Made by a program: the position numbers and the translations under genes. The notes beneath the pieces are model-generated. The model was not told where the DNA came from and made no database searches. It saw only the letters and a program-made list of their open reading frames with translations. From positions 361,967-425,966 of the forward strand of contig DEMD01000010.1 of assembly GCA_002354735.1 (NCBI GenBank): DNA of 64,000 bases, read 5' to 3'. This document shows, piece after piece, positions 52,232 to 61,131 of the stretch (the first letter of the stretch is position 1; the number at the start of each line of letters is the position of its first letter). Source of the stretch: Gammaproteobacteria bacterium UBA2679 (GTDB lineage: Bacteria > Pseudomonadota > Gammaproteobacteria > Pseudomonadales > Oleiphilaceae).

Positions 52232-52981
52232 CTAGATATCGAATCCGTACTTCACTCCAAGAACGACTGTGTCTTCCTGGCGTACGCCATTGCGATCATC
52301 GCCGCCGACGATATAAGTGACACTCATGTCAGCGCCAGTGTTCCCAACAGGGTGTGCTAACGATAAGTCCAGGTGACGGAAGCCCGAACTCTCTGCCGTC
52401 TCGGCGACAAAATCACCTTCGTCGCCATAGAAATAATAGCCTGCTGTAGCGCTGACCTCGAAATCACTCGGCAGGGCTTGAGAAGCACCCAACGTCACAT
52501 ACGTATCCCCCTGATTTCCCCAAAGTACGTCCTCAAGAAGATATTTCACGCCTAAGGTTACCGGTCCGGCACCAACGCTTCCGGCAAACTCAAAACCGTT
52601 CGCGTCCTCAGTGTCCATGTAGTAGTAATAAATGAGTCCAGCATTGAGGTTCACTGCACCAACATCACCTGCCCATCCGGCGTAAAAGTCATTTTCAAAT
52701 TCTGCGTCGGTGCTAGGGTTTGAATCGGCACCGGCGTAGCTTAAGCTCGACCCCCAATACCCAGCGAATAAACCGCTCTCGTGAGCATAGTCAAAGCCCC
52801 CCTGAACGACTGCTCCGTTGTTTTCTGTGGTCGTTGTGATTCCACGCAAGACATACTTTGAGAAAACGCCGATATTTCCGCTGAGCTCCGCTTGTGCGTT
52901 TACGCCAGCCAAAGCCAGGCTCATCAATAAAATGGACTTTCTTACAACACTTCCCGGATTAGGGCCAATCAGTTTAGTCAT
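52232..52981 (-). CDS. TorF family putative porin (Gcw_chp family)
   Basis: This 249-residue protein has a signal peptide (SILLMSLALAGVNAQA) and then ELSGNIGVFSKYVLRGIT, the hallmark start of the PF09694/TIGR02001 family. Beta-barrel type segments include AVVQGGFDYAHESGLFAGYWGSSLSY and NLNAGLIYYYYM. The C-terminal strand is DTVVLGVKYGFDI. Family members are presumed outer-membrane proteins, but transport activity is not established. It is downstream of, and convergent with, the general porin and is flanked by the RND pump genes. Confidence 0.88.
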   Translation of the reverse strand: MTKLIGPNPGSVVRKSILLMSLALAGVNAQAELSGNIGVFSKYVLRGITTTTENNGAVVQGGFDYAHESGLFAGYWGSSLSYAGADSNPSTDAEFENDFYAGWAGDVGAVNLNAGLIYYYYMDTEDANGFEFAGSVGAGPVTLGVKYLLEDVLWGNQGDTYVTLGASQALPSDFEVSATAGYYFYGDEGDFVAETAESSGFRHLDLSLAHPVGNTGADMSVTYIVGGDDRNGVRQEDTVVLGVKYGFDI

Positions 52982-53017
52982 TCTTAATTCCTCTGCCTCG
53001 TCGATTTTCTGTCCACG

Positions 53018-53056
53018 AGCGGAATCAGGTTCATACGGTGAACTTGTTGGTCCGCT
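53018..53056 (-). promoter_or_regulatory. Nested hairpin upstream of the TorF-type gene
   Basis: AGCGGA at 53018-53023 pairs with TCCGCT at 53051-53056, and GTTCA/TGAAC (53029-53033 with 53039-53043) forms an inner stem. It lies about 40 bases before the start codon at 52981, in the likely 5' leader. The rest of the 370-base gap up to the pump gene shows no coding sequence. Confidence 0.35.
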
Positions 53057-53310
53057 ACGGGTTCACTTCTCGGGTAGCACTAGCGAGGCCAGAGAGGAAG
53101 TTTCCTCATATAAATAGAAGGATGTCGTTGCTTTCTTGTGGAATTATCCCTGCAAATTGTAGGCACAGCTGACTAATGAACGGGAGCGCTGCACTGCTTT
53201 AGCGCTATGAAAATTAAGCAGGCACCAAGATGGCGCAGGTGGTGAGACTTCGAAAGTGATGATCGGTTAGAGCTATTCAGATAGCGGGGGGCTTTACCGA
53301 GGCGATTGCG

Positions 53311-53347
53311 AAAGCCCGCCGTTGCCAGTATGGCAAAAGCGGGCGGG
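53311..53347 (-). terminator. Hairpin after the RND pump gene
   Basis: GCCCGC at 53314-53319 pairs with GCGGGC at 53339-53344, with an inner TTGCC/GGCAA pairing, 8 bases after the pump stop on the minus strand. A T-rich TTTCG follows, so termination is plausible. Confidence 0.55.
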
Positions 53348-53351
53348 GTAC

Positions 53352-56300
53352 TTAAGCCATGTCTTTCAATTTACCTTTCGAAAACCAGGCGAACAGAACT
53401 GGGAGCACAAATAATGTCAAAAACGTTGCTGTCACCAAGCCACCCACAATCACACTGGCCAGGGGTTTTTGTATTTCTGCCCCAACACCGTTCGACAACA
53501 TCATGGGGATAAGGCCTAACGCGGAGGTAAGGGCGGTCATCAAAACAGGTCTCAGTCTCGAGACTGCACCATCGAATACTGCCTCGGCGACCTTCAAGCC
53601 ATCGCCAATTCGTAGATTAATGCTTTCTACCATGACCACCCCATTGAGTACCGCGACCCCGAACAAGGTGATGAAGCCGACAGAGCTGGGAACCGATAGA
53701 TACTGCCCGGAAATCCATAGGGAGAACACGCCACCGATTACCGCAAGTGGCACATTCACCAGGATCAACATGGCCTGTCCCACAGACCCGAACGCAAAAT
53801 AGAGCAACAGGGCGATAAGCCCGAGTGAGACAGGTACTACAAGGGCCAGACGTTTCTGGGCTCGCTGCTGGTTCTCGAACTGGCCTCCAATGTCGATTGA
53901 ATAGCCGGTCGGCAGATCGACCTGTTCAGCAACAGCCTGGCGAATATCCGCCACAACGCTGCCCATGTCACGCCCTTGCACGTTAGCCTGTATCACGACT
54001 CGCCGTTGCACATCGTCGCGACGAACCTGGGGTGGGCCTGAGGCTATCGTGACATCGGCCACATCGCCGAGACGAACCCACGCGCCCGATGGCGCTTGCA
54101 GGCGCAGATCGGCTATAGCATCACGGTCCTTGCGGAAACGTTCGTCGAGTCGTACATAAATATCGTAGCGCTCGTTGCCATTGATAATCTGTCCGGCACT
54201 CGCACCACCGAGTCCCTCCTGCACCAGCTCCATCACATCACCCACTGCCAGACCGTATCGGGACAACGCACGGCGGTTTGGCTTCACAACCAGCTGTGAC
54301 TCACCAGCAATCTGCTCCATGGCGACATCGCGCGCACCGGGTATTTTCTTCACCACGGCTTCGATGGCCTGACCTTGCTCGGCCAGTACCTCAAGGTCCG
54401 GGCCAAAGAGTTTGATGGCCAATTGCGCCTTTACGCCCGACAGCAGTTCGTCGACACGTGTAGCGATGGGCTGCGAAAAGTTGAGCAGCAGCCCGGGATA
54501 TTGCTCGAGCCTTTCTTCCATGAGTGCCTGCAGCTCATAGCGATTACTGGCGCTCGTCCATTCGGGCACGGGTTTGAGGCCAATATAAACTTCTATATTA
54601 TTTACCGGCTCAGGGTCTCCACCAATCTCGGCACGTCCGATTCGCGACAGCGCATAGGTAACCTCCGGAAACTCCATGAGCATGGTTTCCAGCTTGGGCG
54701 CGACTTCGAGTGCCGTGTCAAGACTCGAAGACGGCGCGAGCGTGACCCGCAGGTTGATCGTGCCTTCTTCCAGTTCCGGAACGAACTCTGTGCCAAGTCG
54801 AGGAAGAACAACTGCGGCAGCTACCACCATCAATCCTGCAACTATAATCACAGTTTTTTTGTGGTCCATTGCCCAAACTAGGCCCCGTCGATAAAGATAA
54901 TCCAGCGGTTTCAAGACAAAACTTTCTTTTTGACGAAACCCCTTTCGGAACATGTAGGTAGCCAATGCTGGCACAATGATCAGCGCCACGAAAACTGCTG
55001 AGAGCATGGCAAGCATGATACTGATAGCCATGGGCTGGAACAGCTTGGCCTCAACGCCTTCGAAGCTGAAAAGCGGCATGAAAACCACCAGAATGATGGC
55101 GGTGGCAAAAAAGATGGGACGCGCAACCTCCCTTCCAGCCTCTTGCAGACGCAAGGCAATGCCATGACGGTCACGTGGGGCGTCAACGGGGTCTTTATCC
55201 TCTGGCCCTACACGCTCCTGCCTTTGAGAGTCGTGTTCGGCATCCGGATGGGTCAGGTGCTTGAACATGTTCTCGACCATGACTACCGAGCCGTCGACCA
55301 GCATCCCTATGGCGACTGCAATGCCGCCTAACGACATCAGGTTTGCAGAGAGTCCGAACCACGCCATAACCATTAATGCAATGCCAATGGATATCGGTAT
55401 GGAGATCAGAACCAGAAAGGTGGCCCGTAGGTTCATCAGGAACAGCGCAAGGATGACTACTATGAAAACGAAAGCTAGCAGCAGGGCGTCGACAACCGTT
55501 TTCACCGCTTGTGTGATGAGATCGGCCTGGTCATAAAATGCTTCGAAGCGAACACCGTCTGGTAAGGCCTGATTTATTCGATCCACACGCGCATTGACTG
55601 AATCGATGGTCGCCTTGGTGTTTGCGCCCATACGCTTGAGCACGATGCCTGTGACGACCTCGCCGAGTTGAACTACTTCACCGTCGGCATTCTTCTGCGT
55701 CATGGTGACGGCGCCCTGCCGGATTTCACTTCCCAATTCGACCTGAGCCACATCGGACACAGTGATGGTCGTGCCATCCACCGTTTTCAAGGGCACCTGC
55801 CGGATTTCCTCCATGCCTGCGTTGCCGTGATCCATCCAGCCGGTCCCACGAATAACCAGTTGCTCCTGGCCGCGGTTCATGTACCAGCCACCGACGTTCG
55901 TATTGTTCTGCTCCAGGGCCGACATCACGTCGTCCTGAGTCAGATTGTAAGCCAGCAATCGTGACGGGTTCAGGTTGACCTGATACTGGCGAACGTCGCC
56001 ACCAAAGGAGAGTACGTCCGTGACACCCTCAGCCGGAATCAGCAGCAGTTTCACGACCCAGTCGTTCAGGCTGCGCAGCTCCATGGCGTCGAGCCCGGAA
56101 TCAGGATCAGCGATCAACAAGTACTGATAGACTTGCCCGAGGCCCGAGGTATTCGGTCCCATTTCCGGCGTGCCAACGCCATCGGGAATCAGCTCTTTTG
56201 CAGCTTGAAGTCGTTCGAAAACGAGTTGGCGGGCGAAGTAGATATCAGTGCCTTCCGTGAACACGACCGTGACACCTGATAGGCCAGTCTTCGAAATGGA

Positions 56301-56549
56301 ACGGACCTCTTCGACATCGGGTAAGGCATACATCACCGCTTCAATAGGGTAGGTAATGAGCTGCTCCACCTCTTCGGCGGCAAGCCCTGGCGCTTCTGTA
56401 TTTACTGACACCTGAACGTTGGTAACATCTGGAAATGCATCCAGATTGAGTTTTGGAATAACAAAAACGGCAGCTGTCATCAGCGCCACGAGTGCAATCA
56501 CCACCAGCAAACGATTGGTGACTGCCCAATCGATAATTCGATTAAACAT
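53352..56549 (-). CDS. czcA: Heavy-metal efflux RND pump (CzcA/CusA family)
   Basis: This 1065-residue inner-membrane pump begins MFNRIIDWAVTNRLLVVIALVALMTAA, with 12 expected transmembrane helices and two large periplasmic loops. The helix-4 metal/proton motif reads GGIAVAIGMLVDGSVVMVEN (about residues 402-421). It keeps the central Asp and the Glu, but the first Asp of the CzcA DFG signature is Ala, so it is intermediate between CzcA and CusA types. An unusual His/Asp-rich cytoplasmic stretch (HLTHPDAEHDSQ) follows at about 424-465. The gene is last in a CzcI-like/CzcC/CzcB/CzcA operon, 14 bases after the adaptor gene. Metal specificity is not certain. Confidence 0.92.
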   Translation of the reverse strand: MFNRIIDWAVTNRLLVVIALVALMTAAVFVIPKLNLDAFPDVTNVQVSVNTEAPGLAAEEVEQLITYPIEAVMYALPDVEEVRSISKTGLSGVTVVFTEGTDIYFARQLVFERLQAAKELIPDGVGTPEMGPNTSGLGQVYQYLLIADPDSGLDAMELRSLNDWVVKLLLIPAEGVTDVLSFGGDVRQYQVNLNPSRLLAYNLTQDDVMSALEQNNTNVGGWYMNRGQEQLVIRGTGWMDHGNAGMEEIRQVPLKTVDGTTITVSDVAQVELGSEIRQGAVTMTQKNADGEVVQLGEVVTGIVLKRMGANTKATIDSVNARVDRINQALPDGVRFEAFYDQADLITQAVKTVVDALLLAFVFIVVILALFLMNLRATFLVLISIPISIGIALMVMAWFGLSANLMSLGGIAVAIGMLVDGSVVMVENMFKHLTHPDAEHDSQRQERVGPEDKDPVDAPRDRHGIALRLQEAGREVARPIFFATAIILVVFMPLFSFEGVEAKLFQPMAISIMLAMLSAVFVALIIVPALATYMFRKGFRQKESFVLKPLDYLYRRGLVWAMDHKKTVIIVAGLMVVAAAVVLPRLGTEFVPELEEGTINLRVTLAPSSSLDTALEVAPKLETMLMEFPEVTYALSRIGRAEIGGDPEPVNNIEVYIGLKPVPEWTSASNRYELQALMEERLEQYPGLLLNFSQPIATRVDELLSGVKAQLAIKLFGPDLEVLAEQGQAIEAVVKKIPGARDVAMEQIAGESQLVVKPNRRALSRYGLAVGDVMELVQEGLGGASAGQIINGNERYDIYVRLDERFRKDRDAIADLRLQAPSGAWVRLGDVADVTIASGPPQVRRDDVQRRVVIQANVQGRDMGSVVADIRQAVAEQVDLPTGYSIDIGGQFENQQRAQKRLALVVPVSLGLIALLLYFAFGSVGQAMLILVNVPLAVIGGVFSLWISGQYLSVPSSVGFITLFGVAVLNGVVMVESINLRIGDGLKVAEAVFDGAVSRLRPVLMTALTSALGLIPMMLSNGVGAEIQKPLASVIVGGLVTATFLTLFVLPVLFAWFSKGKLKDMA

Positions 56550-56563
56550 GAACTTTCCTTTGC

Positions 56564-57874
56564 TTAGTGGTTGTGAGGATCAAAACCGCCTTTGGCGATT
56601 TGTGAGGCAACAAAGAACGCGCCTTCGGTTACGACACGAGCACCGGGTTCAATACCGGTTATTTCACGCAACAGACCCAGGGCGCGACCCAGCTCCACTT
56701 CAATCGGCAGAAACTCGCCGGGGTGATCCTCGACAAACACCGTCCAGTCGCCATCTGCACCTCGCATGAGGGCCCCTTCGGGCACAGCGAGCACAGGTTT
56801 ATCAGTGGTGAAACGGAAAAAGACTTCGGCGAACTGGCCCGGATGTAGCCGGTGGGATTTGTTCTCAACCAGCAGCCGGATGGTACGCGTGCGAGTGACA
56901 GGATCTATGGTATGCGCCTCCTGCGACACGACCGCTGGAACACGCACGTCGCCCGTCACCACCTCCGCTGGTGTCCCTTCGGGCAATGCCAGGGAACGAT
57001 CCGCTGGCAAGTGGGCTTCCACCCAAAGCTGCTTTTCGTCGGCAAGCGTGACCAACGGGGCGCCAGCTTCAATGCGCTGACCCTGCTCAAAATTGTCGGC
57101 TAGTACAGATCCATCTATTTCGGCGCGCAGGGTGTATTCGCCCAAAGCCTTCGTCTGCTGCGATGACAGCGATTTTAGATCATCTGCATTCAAGCCATAG
57201 GCGAGCAAGGTTGCCTCAGCTGCCTCCAGATCAGCCTTCGCGCTGATGTACCGTTGCTCCCCGACGGTCCTGCGGCCAAGCTCCTGTACCCGTTGCCATT
57301 CGGGTCTGGCTCTTCGATAATCAGCTTGCGCTTGGGCAACGCTTTCGCTGAATAGCGTGACCAATTGCTGGCCTTTCTTGACGTGAGCGCCCAGCGCAAC
57401 ATGGCGGCGCAGTACTACGGAGGCTACCCGGGGTGAGACTCGATAACTGGAATACCCATTGGAGAGGATTTCGCCGGGTGCATACAGCGTGTAATCCACT
57501 GGCTGTGCTGTAAGCGCCTTTACCTGAATGCCCGCGAGTTTCATCTGGCTCGGGGCTAGTGATGCTGAAGCGCCTTCATCATGCCCTTCCTCTCCCTCTT
57601 CGTGACTCTCATCGCCGTGGTCTTCGTGACCCTTTTCAGCGTGATCCTTGTCACTGTGTTCATCATGCCCGTGTTCACTGGCAGGCTTATGTTCGTCGTG
57701 GGCGCCATGTTCGTCATGGTCTTCTTCTTTATGGTTATCGTGTGAGCCCTCTTCCTCCCCATGTGGCGCAGCGGGTGATTCGTCCTCATGGGCATGGCCT
57801 GGAGAGTCAGACGTCTGGGCCTGGCTGGCCGATGCAAGTGCGGTGAACAGAAACGCAAGCAATGTCTTATTCAT
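56564..57874 (-). CDS. czcB: RND periplasmic adaptor with His/Asp/Glu-rich metal-binding N-terminus (CzcB-like)
   Basis: This 436-residue protein has a signal peptide (LLAFLFTALASASQA) and then about 80 residues dominated by His, Asp and Glu (for example HDNHKEEDHDEHGAHDEH). This is expected to bind divalent metal in the periplasm. The adaptor core follows: QMKLAGIQVKALTAQPVDYTLYAPGEI, VVLRRHVALGAHVKKGQQLVTLFSESVAQAQADYRRA (lipoyl and helical hairpin), and LWVEAHLPADRSLALPEG. It links the inner-membrane pump to the outer-membrane channel. It lies 16 bases after the channel gene and 14 before the pump gene. Confidence 0.92.
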   Translation of the reverse strand: MNKTLLAFLFTALASASQAQTSDSPGHAHEDESPAAPHGEEEGSHDNHKEEDHDEHGAHDEHKPASEHGHDEHSDKDHAEKGHEDHGDESHEEGEEGHDEGASASLAPSQMKLAGIQVKALTAQPVDYTLYAPGEILSNGYSSYRVSPRVASVVLRRHVALGAHVKKGQQLVTLFSESVAQAQADYRRARPEWQRVQELGRRTVGEQRYISAKADLEAAEATLLAYGLNADDLKSLSSQQTKALGEYTLRAEIDGSVLADNFEQGQRIEAGAPLVTLADEKQLWVEAHLPADRSLALPEGTPAEVVTGDVRVPAVVSQEAHTIDPVTRTRTIRLLVENKSHRLHPGQFAEVFFRFTTDKPVLAVPEGALMRGADGDWTVFVEDHPGEFLPIEVELGRALGLLREITGIEPGARVVTEGAFFVASQIAKGGFDPHNH

Positions 57875-57890
57875 GTGTCATATCCTGTGA

Positions 57891-59123
57891 TCAATTCGTT
57901 TGAACGGTTGGAGGCACTGTCGCCATGTTCAGGTAGCCCGATTGAAGCAGCACCTGGGTGAGTGCGAGCTGGGACTGTTTCTCAAGTGCTATACCCGCGA
58001 GCAGGCTCTGCGAGCGCTGGTTGAGTGCCTGCAGATAATCGGCCGTGGAGAGATCGCCGCTACGCCATTGACGTTCCAGTAAATCAGGACCGTTCTTGAC
58101 ATGGTTCTGAGCCACGGCCTGCCACCGGCTGTATTGTTCCTTGTAACGCTGCCAGGCAGCCTGTGCTGCCTGGAGCTCGAAGCGCTGCTTGCGGAAAACT
58201 GCCTGAAAGCGTGCTTCTGCTTCGAGTGCCGCACTGTTGGCAGCACGTGTTTCGGCACTGAAATCGTTACGCACGTTGAGCGGGACAGAAAATGTCAAGG
58301 CCACCACATTCTCGCCGCCATCGCGGCCGGCATTAACGCCTATGGTGGGTTCTGCTTTTGCGGCGCGACGTATCGCTTCCGCCGCCTCCTTCAGCGCCTG
58401 CCAATCGGCCCGTGTACTCGCTACGGCAGGATGCGCAAGCAGATCCTCGTCCGCAAGTGAAGCTGGCGCAGCTGGCCAGTCGTCTTCTGGGATTCCACCC
58501 AGCTCTGGACTCCACTCGGGAAGAAGCTCGCGTAAACGAGACTCTGCCATCAGCAGGGCGACTTCCGTTTCTGCAACCTCAGCAAGCTGTTGTGAAAGAG
58601 AGAGGACAGTGAGCTCCGCATCGATGCTGCTGATATCTCCAGCGTTCTGACGTTTGCGAGCCAACTCGAGCAGGGTTTCAAAATGGTCTTTCTGGGCTGT
58701 TGCGATTGCGGCGGCACGGTTGGCAGCTCGCCATTCAACAAGGGCAGTCAGCACTTCGGCCGTCTTGTCCATGACCAGCTGGCGGTACTGCGCTTCGGCA
58801 GCTTCACGAATGAATACGGCCTGCTCCTGTCTCGAATTTCTTCTGTCCCACCAGTCAATCGTCTGCTGGACGCCGATTCGGAAGTTGTTTGCCTCGCCAT
58901 TACGTTCCAGTTCGGAGGACAGTTCGGGGTTATGGAGGGGCTGATCTGTTGCGTCGGCAGTCGCCATGGAGCCAGATAACTGCTCGCGGGCGGCCGCGAT
59001 GTCCGGGTGTTGCTCTATCTGCGGTGCTAACCAGCTGGGCCAATCTTCCGAGCTGGCCTGCACCGAGAATGTAGAAAAAGAGAGAAGTGCACAAACGGCA
59101 CAAGAAACTGACAGTTTCTTCAT
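57891..59123 (-). CDS. czcC: Outer-membrane factor of metal RND efflux (CzcC-like)
   Basis: This 410-residue TolC-superfamily protein has a signal peptide (SVSCAVCALLSFSTFSVQA). HPDIAAAREQLSGSMATADATDQPLHNPEL follows, then EANNFRIGVQQTIDWWDRRNSRQEQA, a pattern typical of CzcC. A second repeat carries VVALTFSVPLNVRNDFSAETRAANSAALEAEARFQ and ends SGDLSTADYLQALNQRSQSLLAGI. It provides the outer-membrane duct for the adjacent pump. It has no C-terminal lipobox and is shorter than TolC. It starts 92 bases after the CzcI-like gene. Confidence 0.9.
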   Translation of the reverse strand: MKKLSVSCAVCALLSFSTFSVQASSEDWPSWLAPQIEQHPDIAAAREQLSGSMATADATDQPLHNPELSSELERNGEANNFRIGVQQTIDWWDRRNSRQEQAVFIREAAEAQYRQLVMDKTAEVLTALVEWRAANRAAAIATAQKDHFETLLELARKRQNAGDISSIDAELTVLSLSQQLAEVAETEVALLMAESRLRELLPEWSPELGGIPEDDWPAAPASLADEDLLAHPAVASTRADWQALKEAAEAIRRAAKAEPTIGVNAGRDGGENVVALTFSVPLNVRNDFSAETRAANSAALEAEARFQAVFRKQRFELQAAQAAWQRYKEQYSRWQAVAQNHVKNGPDLLERQWRSGDLSTADYLQALNQRSQSLLAGIALEKQSQLALTQVLLQSGYLNMATVPPTVQTN

Positions 59124-59215
59124 GAAGAACCCTCACAATGGGCGAATCAATGTACGTTAGACGCAGTACGGCCTTGCCGCTCTGAATCAGGAAGCTGATC
59201 TTGCTTGTACTTCGA

Positions 59216-59593
59216 TTAAGCTATCGGAGGGGGATTGTCGTGAAAAGCTATGTGTGAACGGTAGTCAACACGATATTCGAGCAGTTCACCACGCAGATAA
59301 ACCAGATCTGACGTGAGCTGTTCGTCGGCAAGAAACATCGGTGATGAACCGTGACAATGACAACAGTGATGGCAGTCCAACTGACTCACTGCACCAATTT
59401 CCAAATTCTGACTAACTGCGTCAGCTAGCTGGGGCTGGTTATTTACCTTGTGCTCATGCTCGAACTTAAGATGATTGGCCCCAGACTGATGAGCCTTGTG
59501 CACGTCCGCAATGGCCAGCACCGATTGCAAAGCAATGAGTGCAGCCAGAAAAAAGCTTACAAAACGGCGGATTGGGAAGATGGTAGGGCCCAT
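59216..59593 (-). CDS. Small secreted His/Cys-rich protein (CzcI/CopL-like) heading the metal efflux operon
   Basis: This 125-residue protein has a signal peptide or anchor (FVSFFLAALIALQSVLAIA) followed by His-rich DVHKAHQSGANHLKFEHEHK and a dense metal-binding cluster, LDCHHCCHCHGSSPMFL, near residues 73-89. The layout (short, secreted, His early, CxHC cluster centrally) is that of CzcI/CopL/DUF2946-like proteins found with metal RND operons. The name is by pattern and position, not by confirmed homology. It is the first gene of the operon, and the 124 bases before the divergent pseudogene would hold its promoter. Confidence 0.7.
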   Translation of the reverse strand: MGPTIFPIRRFVSFFLAALIALQSVLAIADVHKAHQSGANHLKFEHEHKVNNQPQLADAVSQNLEIGAVSQLDCHHCCHCHGSSPMFLADEQLTSDLVYLRGELLEYRVDYRSHIAFHDNPPPIA

Positions 59594-59717
59594 GTATAAA
59601 GCTGGTTTAATTCTCGATGCACACGTTACCAGATTCGGCTGCAGCGCCCAACTAGAAAATACATTCAGGTCATGACGGACGCGTAACGTTTGCCAAAATT
59701 ATCCTGAATTTGAAGAG

Positions 59718-60039
59718 ATGAGCAAAATCCTGACCTTTGTAGAGTCGCACCTCGTCTGGTTTGTCGTTCTGGTCGCTGGACTCGGGTTGGTAATCCCGCG
59801 GGGCAATGTTCGTATCGGTTTCGCGGCTGTTCGTGACGGATCGAAGAGACGTGATCACCTATCTCTTCACTGTAAGCAAAAAAGAATTCAGTATAGCCAT
59901 AGCCGCTGCGTTCGTTGTAGCTTCCGGTTTGCCTTCGGAGATTGCCATACCGGCCGCATTTTTCACTGTCATTCAGATGATTACCTCGCCAATTGCTACG
60001 AGACTACTTGTACGCCAGCAGCGCGACTCGGCTAACTGA
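59718..60039 (+). pseudogene. Remnant of a bile acid:sodium / arsenite-type symporter
   Basis: The N-terminal piece (MSKILTFVESHLVWFVVLVAGLGLVIPRGN, 59718-59805) looks like the start of a ten-helix symporter. The next recognisable piece lies in another frame: RRDVITYLFTVSKKEFSIAIAAAFVVASGLPSEIAIPAAFF, then QMITSPIATRLL, ending at 60039 and resembling the C-terminal helices of the same family. About 200 central residues are missing and the join is out of frame. This suggests a large internal deletion in a gene once divergent from the metal efflux operon. Homology is by eye only. Confidence 0.55.
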
Positions 60040-60210
60040 TGAGGTGGGGACGCGGGTCTTGTGTTGCATGCTTCGGCAGTCCGTGTCGTGCGAACGGTCG
60101 TACACCTGAGCCAGTCCCGAGTAGCCTCTTCAGAAACAGTCGAGACTTGCCACGCGCCCCGAGCGAAAAACCATGGGGCATCCCAGGAACAGCAGTGAGA
60201 GAAACGAACA

Positions 60211-61125
60211 ATGGGCGGAAACCACGACCACAGTCACGACCACACTTCCGGTAGTCTGAAGACGGCATTTTTCCTGAATATCAGTTTCACGATTATCGAA
60301 ATCATCGGCGGCTTGTGGACGAATAGTATCGCTATCCTGAGCGATGCTGTTCACGATCTTGGTGATTCCATGTCGCTGGGGCTGGCTTGGTATTTCGATC
60401 GTGTCTCGCGTCGCGGCCCGACGCCAGAGAATACTTATGGGTATCGCCGCTACGCGCTCCTGGGAGGACTTATCACCTCGATAGTCCTTATCGTGGGTTT
60501 GATTTTCATTCTTTGGCATGCCGTGAGCCGACTCATGTCACCCGAAGCTGTGAATGCCCCGGGTATGATGGCTTTGGCTGTAGTTGGCATCGTCTTCAAC
60601 GGTATAGCAGTGCTTCGGGTTCGAAAAGGGACATCCCTTACTGAAAAGGTAGTGAGCTGGCATTTGCTGGAAGACACTCTGGGGTGGGCAGCGGTACTGA
60701 TTGGTGCGGGTATCATGACCATATGGGACGTGCCGATCATTGATCCGATTCTGTCTATCGGAATTTCGCTGTTCATTCTCTGGAATGTCATTCGAAATCT
60801 GCGGCAGTTCTTCCGCGTCTTTCTGCAGGTTGCGCCAGAAGGTTTCGATATGGCGTCCTTCGAACGTGACGTGCTGTCGCTTCCTAAAGTTAATTCGATA
60901 CACCATTGCCACAGTTGGTCACTGGATGGGGAAAATCATGTGCTAACTACGCACCTGGTCATGAGCCAGTCAGCAGACCGCGTGGAAATGGTGGCTGTAA
61001 AGGCAAAGGTACGGCAACTGCTGGATGCTGCCGCATTCAAGCATGTCACTGTAGATATTGAGCTTGAAGGTGAAGACTGCGTTACCGATGAACACTCGCC
61101 AGCGGCGCCTCCAGTCTCTGGCTGA
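60211..61125 (+). CDS. Cation diffusion facilitator (CzcD-type metal/proton antiporter)
   Basis: This 304-residue protein has a His-rich N-terminus (GGNHDHSHDHTSG) and six transmembrane helices. Helix 2 carries IAILSDAVHDLGDSMSLGLAW (D and HD metal ligands), and helix 5 carries WHLLEDTLGWAAVLIGAG (HxxxD). Together these form the zinc-type tetrahedral site of CDF exporters. The C-terminal cytoplasmic domain has FERDVLSLPKVNSIHHCHSWSLDGENHVLTTHLVM, which includes dimer-interface metal ligands. It likely exports Zn, Cd or Co from the cytoplasm, feeding the periplasmic pump encoded divergently. Confidence 0.9.
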   Translation: MGGNHDHSHDHTSGSLKTAFFLNISFTIIEIIGGLWTNSIAILSDAVHDLGDSMSLGLAWYFDRVSRRGPTPENTYGYRRYALLGGLITSIVLIVGLIFILWHAVSRLMSPEAVNAPGMMALAVVGIVFNGIAVLRVRKGTSLTEKVVSWHLLEDTLGWAAVLIGAGIMTIWDVPIIDPILSIGISLFILWNVIRNLRQFFRVFLQVAPEGFDMASFERDVLSLPKVNSIHHCHSWSLDGENHVLTTHLVMSQSADRVEMVAVKAKVRQLLDAAAFKHVTVDIELEGEDCVTDEHSPAAPPVSG

Positions 61126-61131
61126 TTTCGC

